Of a stretch of 64,000 nt of DNA, positions 23,747-29,132 are shown piece after piece. The stretch is from Paragorgia papillata. Its lineage: Eukaryota > Cnidaria > Anthozoa > Scleralcyonacea > Coralliidae. Every line of letters starts with the position of its first letter. Position 1 is the first letter of the stretch. Both the position numbers and the translations under genes were made by a program. The notes beneath the pieces were generated by a model. That model searched no databases, had not been told where the DNA came from, and was given only the letters and a program-made list of their open reading frames with translations. Location: NCBI GenBank assembly GCA_035771165.1, contig JAWNZC010000238.1:3176001-3240000 (forward strand), in the 5' to 3' direction.

Positions 23747-26700
23747 TTGATGATGACGATGATGGCGATGATGATATTAAAGACGATGGTGATAAGATAA
23801 ATTAGAACGACAGTGACAGAGTGACAGTTACAATGGTAGTTACAGTGACAGTGGCATGCTAGGTGTTCATGCTAGGTGTTCTGCACTTGCATCCATACTT
23901 GCATGACTATTTAATTAATATGCTTGTATTTTATAGTTGGTAATTGAAGCTAGCGTAGCTGGACCAGCCTATTCTGATATCGCCATTGATGATGTGTTTA
24001 TAGACAAAGGAAGCTGTGGTAAAGTTTAAATTTCAAAAGAGTGAATATAATTAATAATTATATTAAAAGTAAGAAATGTTAAGTTCAAACATTAGCAGCC
24101 AAAATATATATATATATATATTATTTACCGGCTGGGAGGTCCGTATAGAGAAATATTTCTCTATACGGACCGACCAAAACGGTAAATAACATATTTATTT
24201 TTTTTATTAATCGTACGATTTATAATTGACATAATTAGGTAAATTAACATAATTGAATTGCGTAATCGAGATGACATACACGTGATATTCAAAATCCAAA
24301 GTTTATCGTTCGACAGTAAACAACTGCCGACATGCAGTCTGACAGGGAAGCTTGGAACCTCTTTTGTGATAAAAAAAAACAGTCAAAACTTGAAGATCTA
24401 GTTACGAAGGGAAGTCAGAATGCAGTCCTAGTGTTTTTAAAGTTTAGTTGATAAAGATTCTTCGTAGTTCTTCTTCGTCGCTTGCTCGTTTTTGGCTGTT
24501 CGCTTGGGAAATCCGAAATCGCTTTCAATACTCGGCTGACTGCATGGAAATTGAAAGTGGGTCGTTCGAGTTTGAAGACGAAGCTTGTAGTAAGCCATTT
24601 GTAACTTTTTTCAAAGACATGACACGATGAGGTTGGCATGTGGAAAATATTTGACTAAAGGGTAAAGACTTGTAGCGGTTTTGTTGAGTATAGTTGGACA
24701 ACAGAAGAAGGACAGTTTAGTAAAAGGTTTCAGCTTTTCTGTTTTCTCGTGGTATGTTTTTTTTATATATACTTCTACATAGTTTCATTTAGTGATTCAA
24801 AATACTGTGTTCACAAGTTTATGTATGTTTTGCCTACTGTTTTAAACTGTTTTCATACGTCGTTGAGCAATAATACTTTAAAACTTTATAAATGTCGCTC
24901 GTAAATTTTGCTTTGTCATAGTTTTCCCAGCGTTTCTTTTAAAATTCGCTGTTTTCACATGCAGTTGTCAAAACCCATTTGGATAATAAAACTCATTTGC
25001 ATCTCCGTAGCTGTCTGCTAAATATATTTGTTCTGTGGCAAGCGAAATAGTTATAAAAATCGATCAACTTTAAATGACAGAGTGTAAAACTTTTTTGTTT
25101 TTGTTTTGAAATCCACAGCGGTCCGTATCGGGGTCGACCGCTCGCTAGCCAATCAGAGCGCGCGAATCAGATGGATACCGGACCGCAAAAAAATAAACGT
25201 TTGGAATACATTTGGTATAACTTCAGGATATCTTCGAGATACCTTCGGAATAAGTCGGATATTTTTGGGATACGTTTGAGATATCCTTGGGATATCTTTG
25301 AAATACCCTCGGGAATCCTTTGGAACACCTTCAATACATTAGCGTCTAGGTTTTTTTGGGATAACTTCGGGATTCCTTCGGGAAACTTTTGGGGTACTTT
25401 CGGGTAACCGTCGGGATTCCTTTGGGATAACATCGGGGTATCGTCGGGATATCTTTAGTGTGTCTTCAAAATATCATCTGAATATCTTCAGAATACTTTC
25501 GGGATAAATTGCCAATCACCGTTTCGCAAAGTTTTAAAGTAATTCTCTGATAACAATGTTTTTGTATAATCCTAAAGATGTTTAAAGATGTTAGTAATCG
25601 TGCAAAGTTTCATTTCAAAATTCGTTGAAGAAAAGGTGATATTTTACGTGTAAAATTTGAATTTTGGAGCGCCGTCATTAAGTAGCCGAGCTTGAGAAGA
25701 ATGAGTCGAGGAAGCTTATGACGTCATAGACTCCATAACAACAATAACCCTTTTGTTGACAACAACAATGATCTTTTGTTTTTGTTGAGTCTATGACATC
25801 ATCAGTTCTCCTCAACTCATTCTTCTCAAACACAGCCAATTTAATGGAGGCGCTCCAAAATACAAATTTCGCACGTAAAATACAACTTTGTTTCTTAAGA
25901 ATTTTGAAATGAAACTTCGCACAATTATCAACTACCATAACATCTTTAAGATTATGCAGAAACATTACCAATAATATTTTTTATAAGAGAACCACTTTAA
26001 AATATTATTTTTGTGTACGAGAACCATTGCAATCCGTTCTTATTTTTATGTTTTCAATTTGTTTGTAAATTAGATTGTCAAGACTACTACCAGAATTGTT
26101 CGACGTGGGCTGAAGATAAGCAGTGTAAACAATCGTATGCTTTTATGTCGACATACTGCAAACGGGCATGCAATCTCTGTGGTAATGATAATCTAAAGTG
26201 TATCATTTAAAGTGGACGTCACCCTTGAATGATTGAAATTTTATTTGAAAGAGCATTGACATTATAATCATGGCGTCACCCATTATATTTTTGTTTTCAA
26301 TATTTGTAAATGGTAATTTGTAAATAGAGTGCTAATGACGCAATTAGGATCAACATTCAACAACATTGCAGAAAGTATTACGTTAGACATATTGATTGAA
26401 CAGTACAGAAAATAACGCTAGTTCGGTGTTTTGACGAAGTTAAAGAAAGCGAAGACCAAGAAATACAAGATTGATTTTGAAATAAAAAGTGCCATATAAT
26501 AAACTACTTAATAACCTCGACCGTTCGGTCTTTACGGTAAAATATTAAACCTCGGTCTTGAACGTATTAACCTCGCTATCGCTCGGTCAATACAGCAAGA
26601 CCTCGGTTTAATATTTTACCGTAAAGACCTCACTCTCGGTTATTAAGTACGCAAAAACGCAGACTCTGTGTCAGACCTGATGCAGAATGATGTCAGATCT

Positions 26701-27518
26701 GTTCAGAAGAATGTAGCGATCCCTGATACAGCCTGTTGCGGTATCAGCTATGATACACCTATGATATCATATCTGTATCATACCTGCAGCTACAACAGAC
26801 TGTTGAGAACAGATTCTGTCAAACTGTATCAGCCTGACACGGTCAGTGAACAGGTAAGTTGTCTACGGAGCTGTCGCAGTCTGTTAGAAATTCTAACGTA
26901 CTAAATGTTTATACATCAGCGCTGGTACATTCTGTAGCTGTCAGGCTGTATCAAGGGTCGCTACATTTCTCTGAACAGATCTGATATCAGAGCTGATCAG
27001 ATTGTGCGTTTTTAAGTATGTAGTTATTAATGAACTCTGAAATAAACTTTTTTTTTGTTTGGGTCTAGGTCTTTGTAAGGATGCGATGCCTGAATGCGGT
27101 ACAACATGGAGGGAGGAACAATGTCGAACAAATCCAGCATTTATGGAAATAATATGTCCTTGGACTTGTCATTCATGCTGTAAGTTTTTATTATTATAAA
27201 ATAGTTTGCGTTTTACGCACGCTGTGATTGGTAAATTGCCGTATTTATATTGGGTATGCAAATTAAGGTTGTGACATCACGGTACATTTCTTCGTCTTAT
27301 TATAAAACAAACAAACAAACAAACAAACAAACAGATAAACAAACATATAGACAAACAAACAAACAAACAAACAAACAAACAAACAAACAAACAAACAAAC
27401 AAACAAACAAACAAACAAACAAACAAACAAACAAACAAACAGACAGATAAACAAACATATAGACAAACAAACAAACAAACAAACAAACAAACAAACAAAC
27501 AAACAAACAAACAAACAA

Positions 27519-27617
<99 letters not shown>

Positions 27618-28308
27618 TACATACATACATACATACATACATACATACATACATACATAGACAGACAAACATAGACAGACAAACATAGACAGACAAACAT
27701 AGACAGACAAACATAGACAGACAAACATAGACAGACAAACATAGACAGACAAACATAGACAGACAAACATAGACAGACAAACATAGACAGACAAACATAG
27801 ACAGACAAACATAGACAGACAAACATAGACAGACAAACATAGACAGACAAACATAGACAGACAAACAAACAAACAAACAAACAAACAAACAAACAAACAA
27901 ACAAACAAACAAACAAACAAACATAGACAGACAAACAAACATAGACAGACAAACAAACAAACAAACAAACAAACAAACAGAGGTGAAAATATAACCCACT
28001 TACAAAGGCAATAAGATCTATGCCATTTAAAGTTTCAACAGATTTTTCAACTTCTTGTTAACCCTTTCTCGTTCGTGGATTCTTGCTGTGTGCGACCAAT
28101 AAAATTGCCCGGCGTTACTTGAAGTAAATTAACGAGACTTAAAAGAAATTCGTGTTTTCAGTGTAGAAAGAGTGAAGTTGTTCCTTTATGTTTAGATTGC
28201 TACGATAAACATATCAAATGTGCTCGGTGGAAGAAAAATGGAAAATGCAACAAGAATCGGACATATATGAATTATTATTGTCCAAAGTCATGTGGACTCT
28301 GCAGCTGA
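3978..28308 (+). CDS. Secreted astacin-TSP1-TSP1-MAM-ShKT x3 metalloprotease, complete gene (copy 1)
   Basis: Complete gene of 15 exons: 3978-4104, 6159-6302, 7311-7511, 10598-10715, 11818-11930, 13495-13566, 16836-17051, 18561-18734, 19055-19234, 19940-20092, 22757-23019, 23937-24018, 26074-26181, 27069-27179, 28196-28308. All introns are GT-AG and the frame stays open; the sum is 2175 nt, 724 residues plus TGA. Order: signal peptide (about 1-17), propeptide with YEGD at 99-102, basic RKR at 132-134, astacin domain (about 140-330) with zinc motif at 228-245 and Met-turn at 283-287, TSP1 (331-388), TSP1 (389-448), MAM (449-614), ShKT (615-650, 651-687, 688-724). Known of the family: M12A zinc endopeptidases are secreted as zymogens, with the propeptide Asp blocking zinc. 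A role in matrix remodelling, development or venom is possible; the sequence does not decide. The upstream ATG context AAAACTATGG and a hydrophobic leader support the start. Confidence 0.93.
4590..5050 (+). mobile_element. LINE 3'-end fragment, plus strand (copy 1 intron 1)
   Basis: Decayed C-terminal coding end of a jockey/CR1-like LINE. The better copy at 37720-38400 reads [12 protein letters not shown] on the plus strand. Here several deletions break the frame and the 3' UTR is mostly lost. It is shared by both paralogues, so insertion predates the duplication. Confidence 0.6.
5060..5920 (-). mobile_element. LINE reverse transcriptase C-terminal fragment, minus strand (copy 1 intron 1)
   Basis: Minus-strand frames read [20 protein letters not shown] and [15 protein letters not shown], the thumb/C-terminal region of jockey-type LINE reverse transcriptases. 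It lies tail-to-tail with the plus-strand LINE fragment. It stops abruptly at about 5916, where copy 2 continues for another 3.2 kb. A 19-bp triplication (CTGTCAGCAAGAATACAAG) at 5086-5142 is private to copy 1. Confidence 0.75.
6159..6302 (+). CDS. Copy 1 exon 2: propeptide
   Basis: Acceptor TTGTACAG at 6151-6158, donor GAAG|GTAAAA after 6302, phase 1 at both ends, 144 nt. It encodes a basic and Asn-rich propeptide segment of residues 43-90 with no recognised domain. It is supported by identical boundaries in the paralogue (42692-42835). The large polypyrimidine tract begins about 35 bp after the donor. Confidence 0.85.
6337..7283 (+). repeat. Polypyrimidine (CCTTTTCCTTCC-type) array in intron 2, copy 1
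   Basis: About 950 bp of pure C/T on the plus strand, starting 35 bp after the exon 2 donor and ending 27 bp before the exon 3 acceptor, so it fills intron 2. Long Phe/Leu/Pro/Ser open frames across it are artefacts. Confidence 0.9.
7311..7511 (+). CDS. Copy 1 exon 3: inhibitory motif, activation site, N-terminus of protease
   Basis: Acceptor GCTACAG, donor CTTG|GTAAGT, 201 nt, phase 1-1. Residues 99-103 read YEGDI, matching the astacin F/Y-x-G-D propeptide motif whose Asp occupies the zinc before activation. Residues 132-135 read RKRQ, a plausible furin-type processing site. The following LWHNRQVPY matches the conserved start of mature astacins (W-x-x-x-x-VPY). Confidence 0.92.
7918..8285 (+). 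mobile_element. SINE with 5S rRNA-like promoter
   Basis: Positions 7957-8025 resemble the 3' two-thirds of 5S rRNA: GGTTAAGC, GGTTAGTAGTTGGATGGG, TGACCGCTTGGGAAT and a closing GTTGTCGAGCTT. The preceding GGGAGCACGGGTGGC resembles the head of coral tRNA-type SINEs. A body follows (GGGTTCTCTGGTTTTCCTCC), then a tail (CTCGACACGGCCACGTTGAT) that recurs at 61618. Copy 2 lacks it at this site. It is a retroposon, not a functional 5S gene. Confidence 0.75.
8440..8882. repeat. Foldback MITE (AAAGTGGTTCT family), copy A
   Basis: Left arm GTTTCTGCATAATCCTAAAG..GAGCGCCGCCATTA and right arm in inverse order (TTAATGGCGGCGCTCC..GGATTACGCAAAATC) form a hairpin of about 200-bp arms. A second copy is at 25535-25998. 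No protein is encoded. Confidence 0.75.
9057..9124. repeat. Short palindromic repeat with CAACCTCGTACCC ends
   Basis: GCCAACCTCGTACCCAGGC at 9062 is mirrored by CCCGGGTACGAGGTTGGC at 9104. The hairpin is about 65 bp long and could be a miniature element. Confidence 0.5.
9172..9330. repeat. Palindromic MITE with ACACTTATTTACTGG ends
   Basis: AACACTTATTTACTGG at 9174 is mirrored by CCAGTAAATAAGTGTT at 9307. The interior has CCCGAGG/GCCGAGG words and inverse GTGTTTTGT/ACAAAACAC arms. Confidence 0.65.
9705..10197. repeat. Foldback element of about 490 bp in intron 3
   Basis: Left arm GGGTTTTAACGTATTTGAATAG..TTGCCGTTTTTGATTTA and right arm TAAATCAAAAACGGCAA..TATTTAAATACGTTAAAACCCC are inverted. 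Inner arms TTTCCGTCGTTCATTTT and AAAATGAACGACGGAAA also pair. It is absent from copy 2. Confidence 0.75.
10598..10715 (+). CDS. Copy 1 exon 4: astacin N-terminal subdomain
   Basis: Acceptor CTTCCTTTAG, donor GATGG|GTAGGT, 118 nt, entering in phase 1 and leaving in phase 2. It encodes residues 158-197, including the helix that follows the mature N-terminus and the first conserved Cys (176). Copy 2 differs by seven replacements and loss of one codon, with no silent change seen. The (TTTG)n array starts directly after the donor. Confidence 0.9.
10722..11030 (+). repeat. (TTTG)n arrays in intron 4, copy 1
   Basis: Two TTTG blocks separated by about 100 bp, starting just after the exon 4 donor. 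The matching array in copy 2 is at 51683-51875 and includes TTCG variants. Confidence 0.9.
11330..11750 (+). repeat. (GGAT)n / (GGGA)n / (GGAA)n composite array in intron 4, copy 1
   Basis: Purine-rich tetranucleotides change unit in order: GGAT (to about 11498), GGGA (to about 11640), GGAA (to about 11720). Copy 2 (52175-52500) is almost only GGGA. Open frames on both strands are artefacts. Confidence 0.9.
11818..11930 (+). CDS. Copy 1 exon 5: first half of the zinc-binding motif
   Basis: Acceptor AATATTTAG, donor TGTAG|GTTAGT, 113 nt, phase 2 in and phase 1 out. It ends with HEMLHAV (228-234), giving zinc ligands H228 and H232 and the catalytic E229. Cys198 and Cys220 match conserved astacin cysteines. 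The usual Gly/Thr before HExxH is replaced by YVPIII. Confidence 0.93.
12038..12540. repeat. Foldback MITE (AAAGTGCCTATGAAACG family), intron 5 copy 1
   Basis: Left end AAAGTGCCTATGAAACGAAA and right end TTTCGTTCCATAGGTACTTT are inverted, as are inner arms GATAACTTTACGTCAC and ACGTAAAGTTATCTTA. Also present in copy 2 at 52842-53397, so older than the duplication. Confidence 0.75.
13116..13348. repeat. MITE with near-perfect TIRs of about 45 bp, intron 5 copy 1
   Basis: AAAGCCCTAATCAAACGAGA at 13116 is exactly mirrored by TCTCGTTTGATTAGGGCTTT ending 13348; pairing continues to GTTGGCAGTCA/TGACTGCCAAC. The flanks allow a TA target duplication. The copy 2 orthologue is at 55685-55915. Confidence 0.8.
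13495..13566 (+). CDS. Copy 1 exon 6: second half of the zinc-binding motif
   Basis: A 72-nt exon, acceptor TTCTTACAG, donor CAAAG|GTAAGA, phase 1-1. It completes HExxHxxGFxHExxRxDR with [12 protein letters not shown], supplying the third zinc histidine (H238) and the family-specific E239 and R242. The paralogous exon at 56166-56237 is identical at the nucleotide level by eye, so it is the most constrained exon. Confidence 0.94.
13567..14490. other. Intron 6 (copy 1) lead-in, no gene
   Basis: Contains a C9-10 run at 13681, a GC-richer segment at 13780-14010 and an AAAGTGACAGAGTATAGCATC stretch at 14240 that resembles one end of the AAAGTGCC foldback family. Most of this block is missing in copy 2, where the minisatellite follows exon 6 within 100 bp. 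Confidence 0.4.
14492..16026. repeat. 21-bp minisatellite in intron 6, copy 1
   Basis: About 73 units of GAGTATTGTWGAACAATGRCT. Variation is limited to A/T at the centre (TAGAAC/TTGAAC), A/G (GACT/GGCT) and rare TAAT. As 21 is a multiple of three, all three minus-strand frames stay open for more than 500 codons; this is a period effect. Copy 2 carries the same array at 56325-57732. Confidence 0.92.
16027..16140 (+). repeat. tRNA-derived SINE fragment in intron 6, copy 1
   Basis: GGTTGCAGGTTCAATTCC is a box-B-like core; it is followed by ATTTTCTGAGCATTTGAGCTTAACGTC, which parallels the tail of the SINE at 36029-36145. The left part is cut off by the minisatellite. Confidence 0.5.
16141..16835. 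other. Intron 6 (copy 1) tail, no gene
   Basis: Conserved with copy 2 from about 16430 to the exon 7 acceptor. It contains the phrase GCTTGTCAACGTACCACATG (16724), related to phrases at 2889, 36184 and 58058; this marks one more dispersed repeat. No coding region is seen. Confidence 0.4.
16836..17051 (+). CDS. Copy 1 exon 7: astacin C-terminal subdomain with Met-turn
   Basis: Acceptor CATTTCTAG, donor AATA|GTAAGT, 216 nt, phase 1-1. It encodes SIMHYG at 283-288: M285 is the metzincin Met-turn and Y287 the fifth zinc-coordinating position of astacins. The exon ends with the usual D-x-x-x-x-x-x-L-Y-x-C closure (LDTLYDC). A decayed duplicate of its 3' end lies in the following intron near 17789-17830. 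Confidence 0.93.
17216..18345 (+). repeat. Intron 7 (copy 1): two (GGT/AGT)n arrays around a duplicated exon end
   Basis: GGT/GAT/AGT trinucleotide arrays fill 17216-17650 and 18055-18345. Each is followed by a related phrase (GACATTGCTAC..CGGC..GTCTT..GGTG/GTGG AATG TTTTTGTCA). Between them 17789-17910 matches the end of exon 7 and the first bases of intron 7. The intron thus looks like a tandem duplication of about 0.7 kb. Confidence 0.75.
17779..17831 (+). pseudogene. Decayed duplicate of the exon 7 3' end, copy 1
   Basis: GAGGATGTTATATAACTTG then CTTTGTAAGATTGTAATAGTAAGTCC parallels the exon 7 end (GAAGATATTATGGAACTTG ... TTTGTATGATTGTAATAGTAAGTCC), including the donor. A TAA now breaks the frame. 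The same relic is present in copy 2 near 59081-59133. Confidence 0.75.
18436..18525 (+). repeat. (ATTG)n array before exon 8, copy 1
   Basis: ATTGATTGATTG units with GATC variants, ending about 35 bp before the exon 8 acceptor. The copy 2 equivalent is at 59940-60030. Confidence 0.85.
18561..18734 (+). CDS. Copy 1 exon 8: thrombospondin type-1 repeat 1
   Basis: Acceptor TTCTTCCTAG, donor TCCAG|GTACTG, 174 nt, phase 1-1. It encodes a TSP1 module starting [11 protein letters not shown], with the W-x-x-W pair and six cysteines. TSP1 repeats commonly bind matrix glycans or proteins, so the module probably localises the protease. It differs from copy 2 by one residue (R/K). Confidence 0.92.
18735..19054 (+). 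repeat. Intron 8, copy 1: (ACT/ACC)-rich
   Basis: A 320-bp intron composed of ACT, ACC and ACA trinucleotides. Copy 2 has the same start and end but is 2.3 kb long. Confidence 0.8.
19055..19234 (+). CDS. Copy 1 exon 9: thrombospondin type-1 repeat 2
   Basis: Acceptor CTTTTTAG, donor TTAG|GTAATG, 180 nt, phase 1-1. It begins with [10 protein letters not shown], three tryptophans spaced as W-x-x-W-x-x-W, and carries six cysteines. Copy 2 (62573-62752) differs at six residues near the C-terminal part and no silent change was seen. A (GAT)n array follows directly after the donor. Confidence 0.91.
19238..19795 (+). repeat. (GAT)n array in intron 9, copy 1
   Basis: Starts directly after the exon 9 donor, with GAT/GAA/GTT trinucleotides throughout. 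Asp-rich open frames are artefacts. Copy 2 has the same array at 62756-63345. Confidence 0.9.
19940..20092 (+). CDS. Copy 1 exon 10: MAM domain, N-terminal part
   Basis: Acceptor TTTTTCTTAG, donor TTATG|GTAGGA, 153 nt, phase 1-1. It shows the MAM signature GFDWLVGKG followed by TEGTGPSKD, matching the family's D-F-x-W...T-x-x-TGP-x-x-D. The two cysteines normal near the domain start are absent: a Met-Trp stands where Cys-Gly-Trp is usual. Confidence 0.85.
20225..20400. repeat. Foldback repeat at the start of intron 10
   Basis: TTGGGATTGTTTGGAGGGACAG at 20268 is mirrored by CTGTCCCGTCAAACAATCCCAA at 20321, and GTTAAAGACTGGT by ACCAGTCTTCAAC outside it. The element is about 170 bp with no coding role. 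Confidence 0.65.
20455..22660 (+). repeat. 22-bp minisatellite (GGTATATCC type) in intron 10
   Basis: Core unit GGTATATCCTTAGTATATTGTT, about 65 regular units from 20680 to 22010, flanked by diverged units with CTTCGGTATATC and CTTTGGTATATT variants. The regular centre with diverged edges fits ongoing unequal exchange. Open frames in it are artefacts. Confidence 0.9.
22757..23019 (+). CDS. Copy 1 exon 11: MAM domain, central part
   Basis: Acceptor ATCTTTTAG, donor TTTCAG|GTTGGG, 263 nt, phase 1 in and 0 out. It encodes the MAM core with [10 protein letters not shown] and the GNQGNQW segment, matching the family pattern C-x-x-F-x-Y-H-M-x-G and G-x-Q-G-x-x-W. It supports extracellular adhesion or dimerisation, the known role of MAM domains in meprins. 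Confidence 0.9.
23040..23790 (+). repeat. (CTG/CCG)n and (GAGGAT)n arrays in intron 11
   Basis: CTG/CCG trinucleotides occupy 23061-23205, starting about 40 bp after the exon 11 donor, then GATGAGGA/GATGAGAG hexamer-like units to 23715 and (GAT)n to 23790. Ala- and Ser-rich minus-strand frames are artefacts. Confidence 0.88.
23937..24018 (+). CDS. Copy 1 exon 12: MAM domain, C-terminal part
   Basis: Acceptor TTTTATAG, donor GCTGTG|GTAAAG, 82 nt, phase 0 in and 1 out. It encodes the closing strand with SDIAIDDV and the final Cys (GSC), matching the MAM D-I-A-x-D-D-I...C terminus. Exons 10-12 together give a domain of about 166 residues, normal for MAM. Confidence 0.9.
24118..24192. repeat. 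Perfect palindrome with GGTCCGTATAGAG arms
   Basis: GGTCCGTATAGAGAAAT and its exact inverse ATTTCTCTATACGGACC meet without a spacer; outer ends TTATTTACCG and CGGTAAATAA also pair. It is probably a miniature element or the end of one. GGTCCGTATCGGGG and GGATACCGGACCGC at 25118-25185 look like related ends. Confidence 0.7.
24193..25534. other. Intron 12 interior, no recognised gene
   Basis: AT-rich. A diverged, GGATAT/GGTATC-rich, TTCGGGAT-type repeat lies at 25200-25510. A small plus-strand open frame at 24448-24630 has no recognised motif and I do not call it a gene. Confidence 0.35.
25535..25998. repeat. Foldback MITE (AAAGTGGTTCT family), copy B, in intron 12
   Basis: Same sequence family as 8440-8882: ATAATCCTAAAGATG..GGAGCGCCGTCATTA, a central GACGTCATAGACTC stretch, then the inverse arms ending AGAGAACCACTTTAAAA. 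The ends TTTTAAAGTRRTTCTCT are inverted repeats. Confidence 0.75.
26074..26181 (+). CDS. Copy 1 exon 13: ShKT domain 1
   Basis: Acceptor GTAAATTAG, donor CTGTG|GTAATG, 108 nt, phase 1-1. One six-cysteine ShKT (SXC) module, residues 615-650, ending CKRACNLC. The spacing fits C-x(6)-C-x(8)-C-x(10)-C-x(3)-C-x(2)-C. Such modules are often appended to secreted cnidarian and nematode enzymes, so this alone does not make the protein a toxin. Confidence 0.91.
26400..26645 (-). repeat. Palindromic repeat (GGTCTTTACGGTAAAATATT family), copy A, intron 13
   Basis: CGGTCTTTACGGTAAAATAT and its inverse TAATATTTTACCGTAAAGAC flank a core of CTCGGT/ACCGAG words. The same element in opposite orientation lies at 54940-55190, including the flanking AACGCTAGTTCGGTG phrase. 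Confidence 0.75.
26646..27018. repeat. Foldback MITE with AACGCA ends, intron 13
   Basis: GCAAAAACGCAGACTCTG at the left and AGATTGTGCGTTTTTAAG at the right are approximate inverses. Inner arms TCTGTTCAGAAGAATGTAGCG and CGCTACATTTCTCTGAACAG pair well, with TGATACAGCCTG/CAGGCTGTATCA further in. It abuts the previous palindrome. Confidence 0.7.
27069..27179 (+). CDS. Copy 1 exon 14: ShKT domain 2
   Basis: Acceptor GGGTCTAG, donor TGCT|GTAAGT, 111 nt, phase 1-1. Six cysteines ending CPWTCHSC. It lies in frame after exon 13 and before exon 15. The following intron holds a 680-bp array of (AAAC)n, (AGAC)n and a composite unit. Confidence 0.91.
27302..27982 (+). repeat. (AAAC)n / (AGAC)n / (ATAC)n composite array in intron 14
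   Basis: Successive blocks: AAAC to 27523, AGAC to 27615, ATAC to 27657, a composite unit CATAGACAGACAAA (14 bp) to about 27865, then AAAC again. It ends GAGGTGAAAATATAA, like the repeat at 700-720. The Cys/Val/Leu-rich minus-strand frames are artefacts. Confidence 0.9.
28196..28308 (+). CDS. Copy 1 exon 15: ShKT domain 3 and stop
   Basis: Acceptor ATGTTTAG, 113 nt, ending in TGA at 28306-28308. The third six-cysteine ShKT module ends CPKSCGLCS. The open frame closes one residue after the last cysteine. A poly(A) signal follows about 100 bp downstream. Confidence 0.92.
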
Positions 28309-28406
28309 CTTTTTTTGCTATTTTTCTCGGAATTGCACAGCTTTTCATTACGAATCATTTTATGAATACTATATTGTAATCGAGTGTTTGCCTTTCTATA
28401 ATTTCT

Positions 28407-28412
28407 AATAAA
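28407..28412 (+). terminator. Polyadenylation signal of copy 1 gene
   Basis: AATAAA at 28407-28412, 99 bp after the stop codon, in an AT-rich 3' UTR. It is the first canonical signal after the stop. Confidence 0.7.
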
Positions 28413-28432
28413 ATTTATGAATTGGACTGATT

Positions 28433-29132
28433 AAGGTTACGTTACACCATAGAAATTTAAAAATACAAAAAAAAATTTTTTTTTTCGTAATTAGCTGCCT
28501 TAAGCCAAATGCTGAAAGATTTTGAAAAGTTTATTTCGTTTAGCGATGAAAATTGCAAGCAGCTCTGTTTTCCTGCGAAATTTAAATGTTCCAAGGCTTG
28601 TTTCTTCTGCTTTAAATTTCAGCTAAACTGCCGTATTCAAAGACTTTTGTTGAACACGGGTTTTGGCCGATTTTTTTTCAAATTTTCACAATGTATCGGA
28701 GACAATAAGAGCTTCAAAAGTGTATGCGGTAGGTAGCTATACGATTTTTGTTTCATTTCTGAGTAATCGGCTACGCGATTCATGGTATGCACGCAACTTA
28801 ACTGAAGTTGCAAAAGAATGCCTTATATCTCAAAAATAACCAAAAAAAACATAGCTACCGCACACACTTTTGTAGAACAGCTAGTTGAGTTTCAATTAAA
28901 ACTATTTTTACATGATTTGAATGAAACTGTAGTTCAACAAAAGTCGCGGCGCAAAGCGAAAGCGTTTTCAGAATTTTGTCAAAACAAAACAAGTTTAAAT
29001 ACTTTTCAAAATTGTAAATCAACTGTCCAATTCTACAATCATTTTGCTATAAACTGTAAAATTTTGAATTTGATTGCTTTTAAACTCAACGCGCAGTTGC
29101 ATTTTTCGCAAAGCACTACTCCAAGGTGTTAC
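28433..29132. repeat. Foldback element of about 700 bp downstream of copy 1
   Basis: Ends AGGTTACGTTACACC (28434) and GGTGTTACGTAACCT (29116) are inverted. Inner arms AAAAGTGTATGCGGTAGGTAGCT and AGCTACCGCACACACTTTT also pair. Open frames on it (28509, 28818) are not gene-like. Confidence 0.65.

Noticed and set aside
24448..24639. Small overlapping frames on both strands in intron 12
   Set aside because: No recognised motif or splice context, and copy 2 is not visible here for comparison.
27263..27999. Cys/Val/Leu/Phe-rich minus-strand frames resembling membrane proteins
   Set aside because: Tetranucleotide AAAC/AGAC arrays; composition comes from the repeat.
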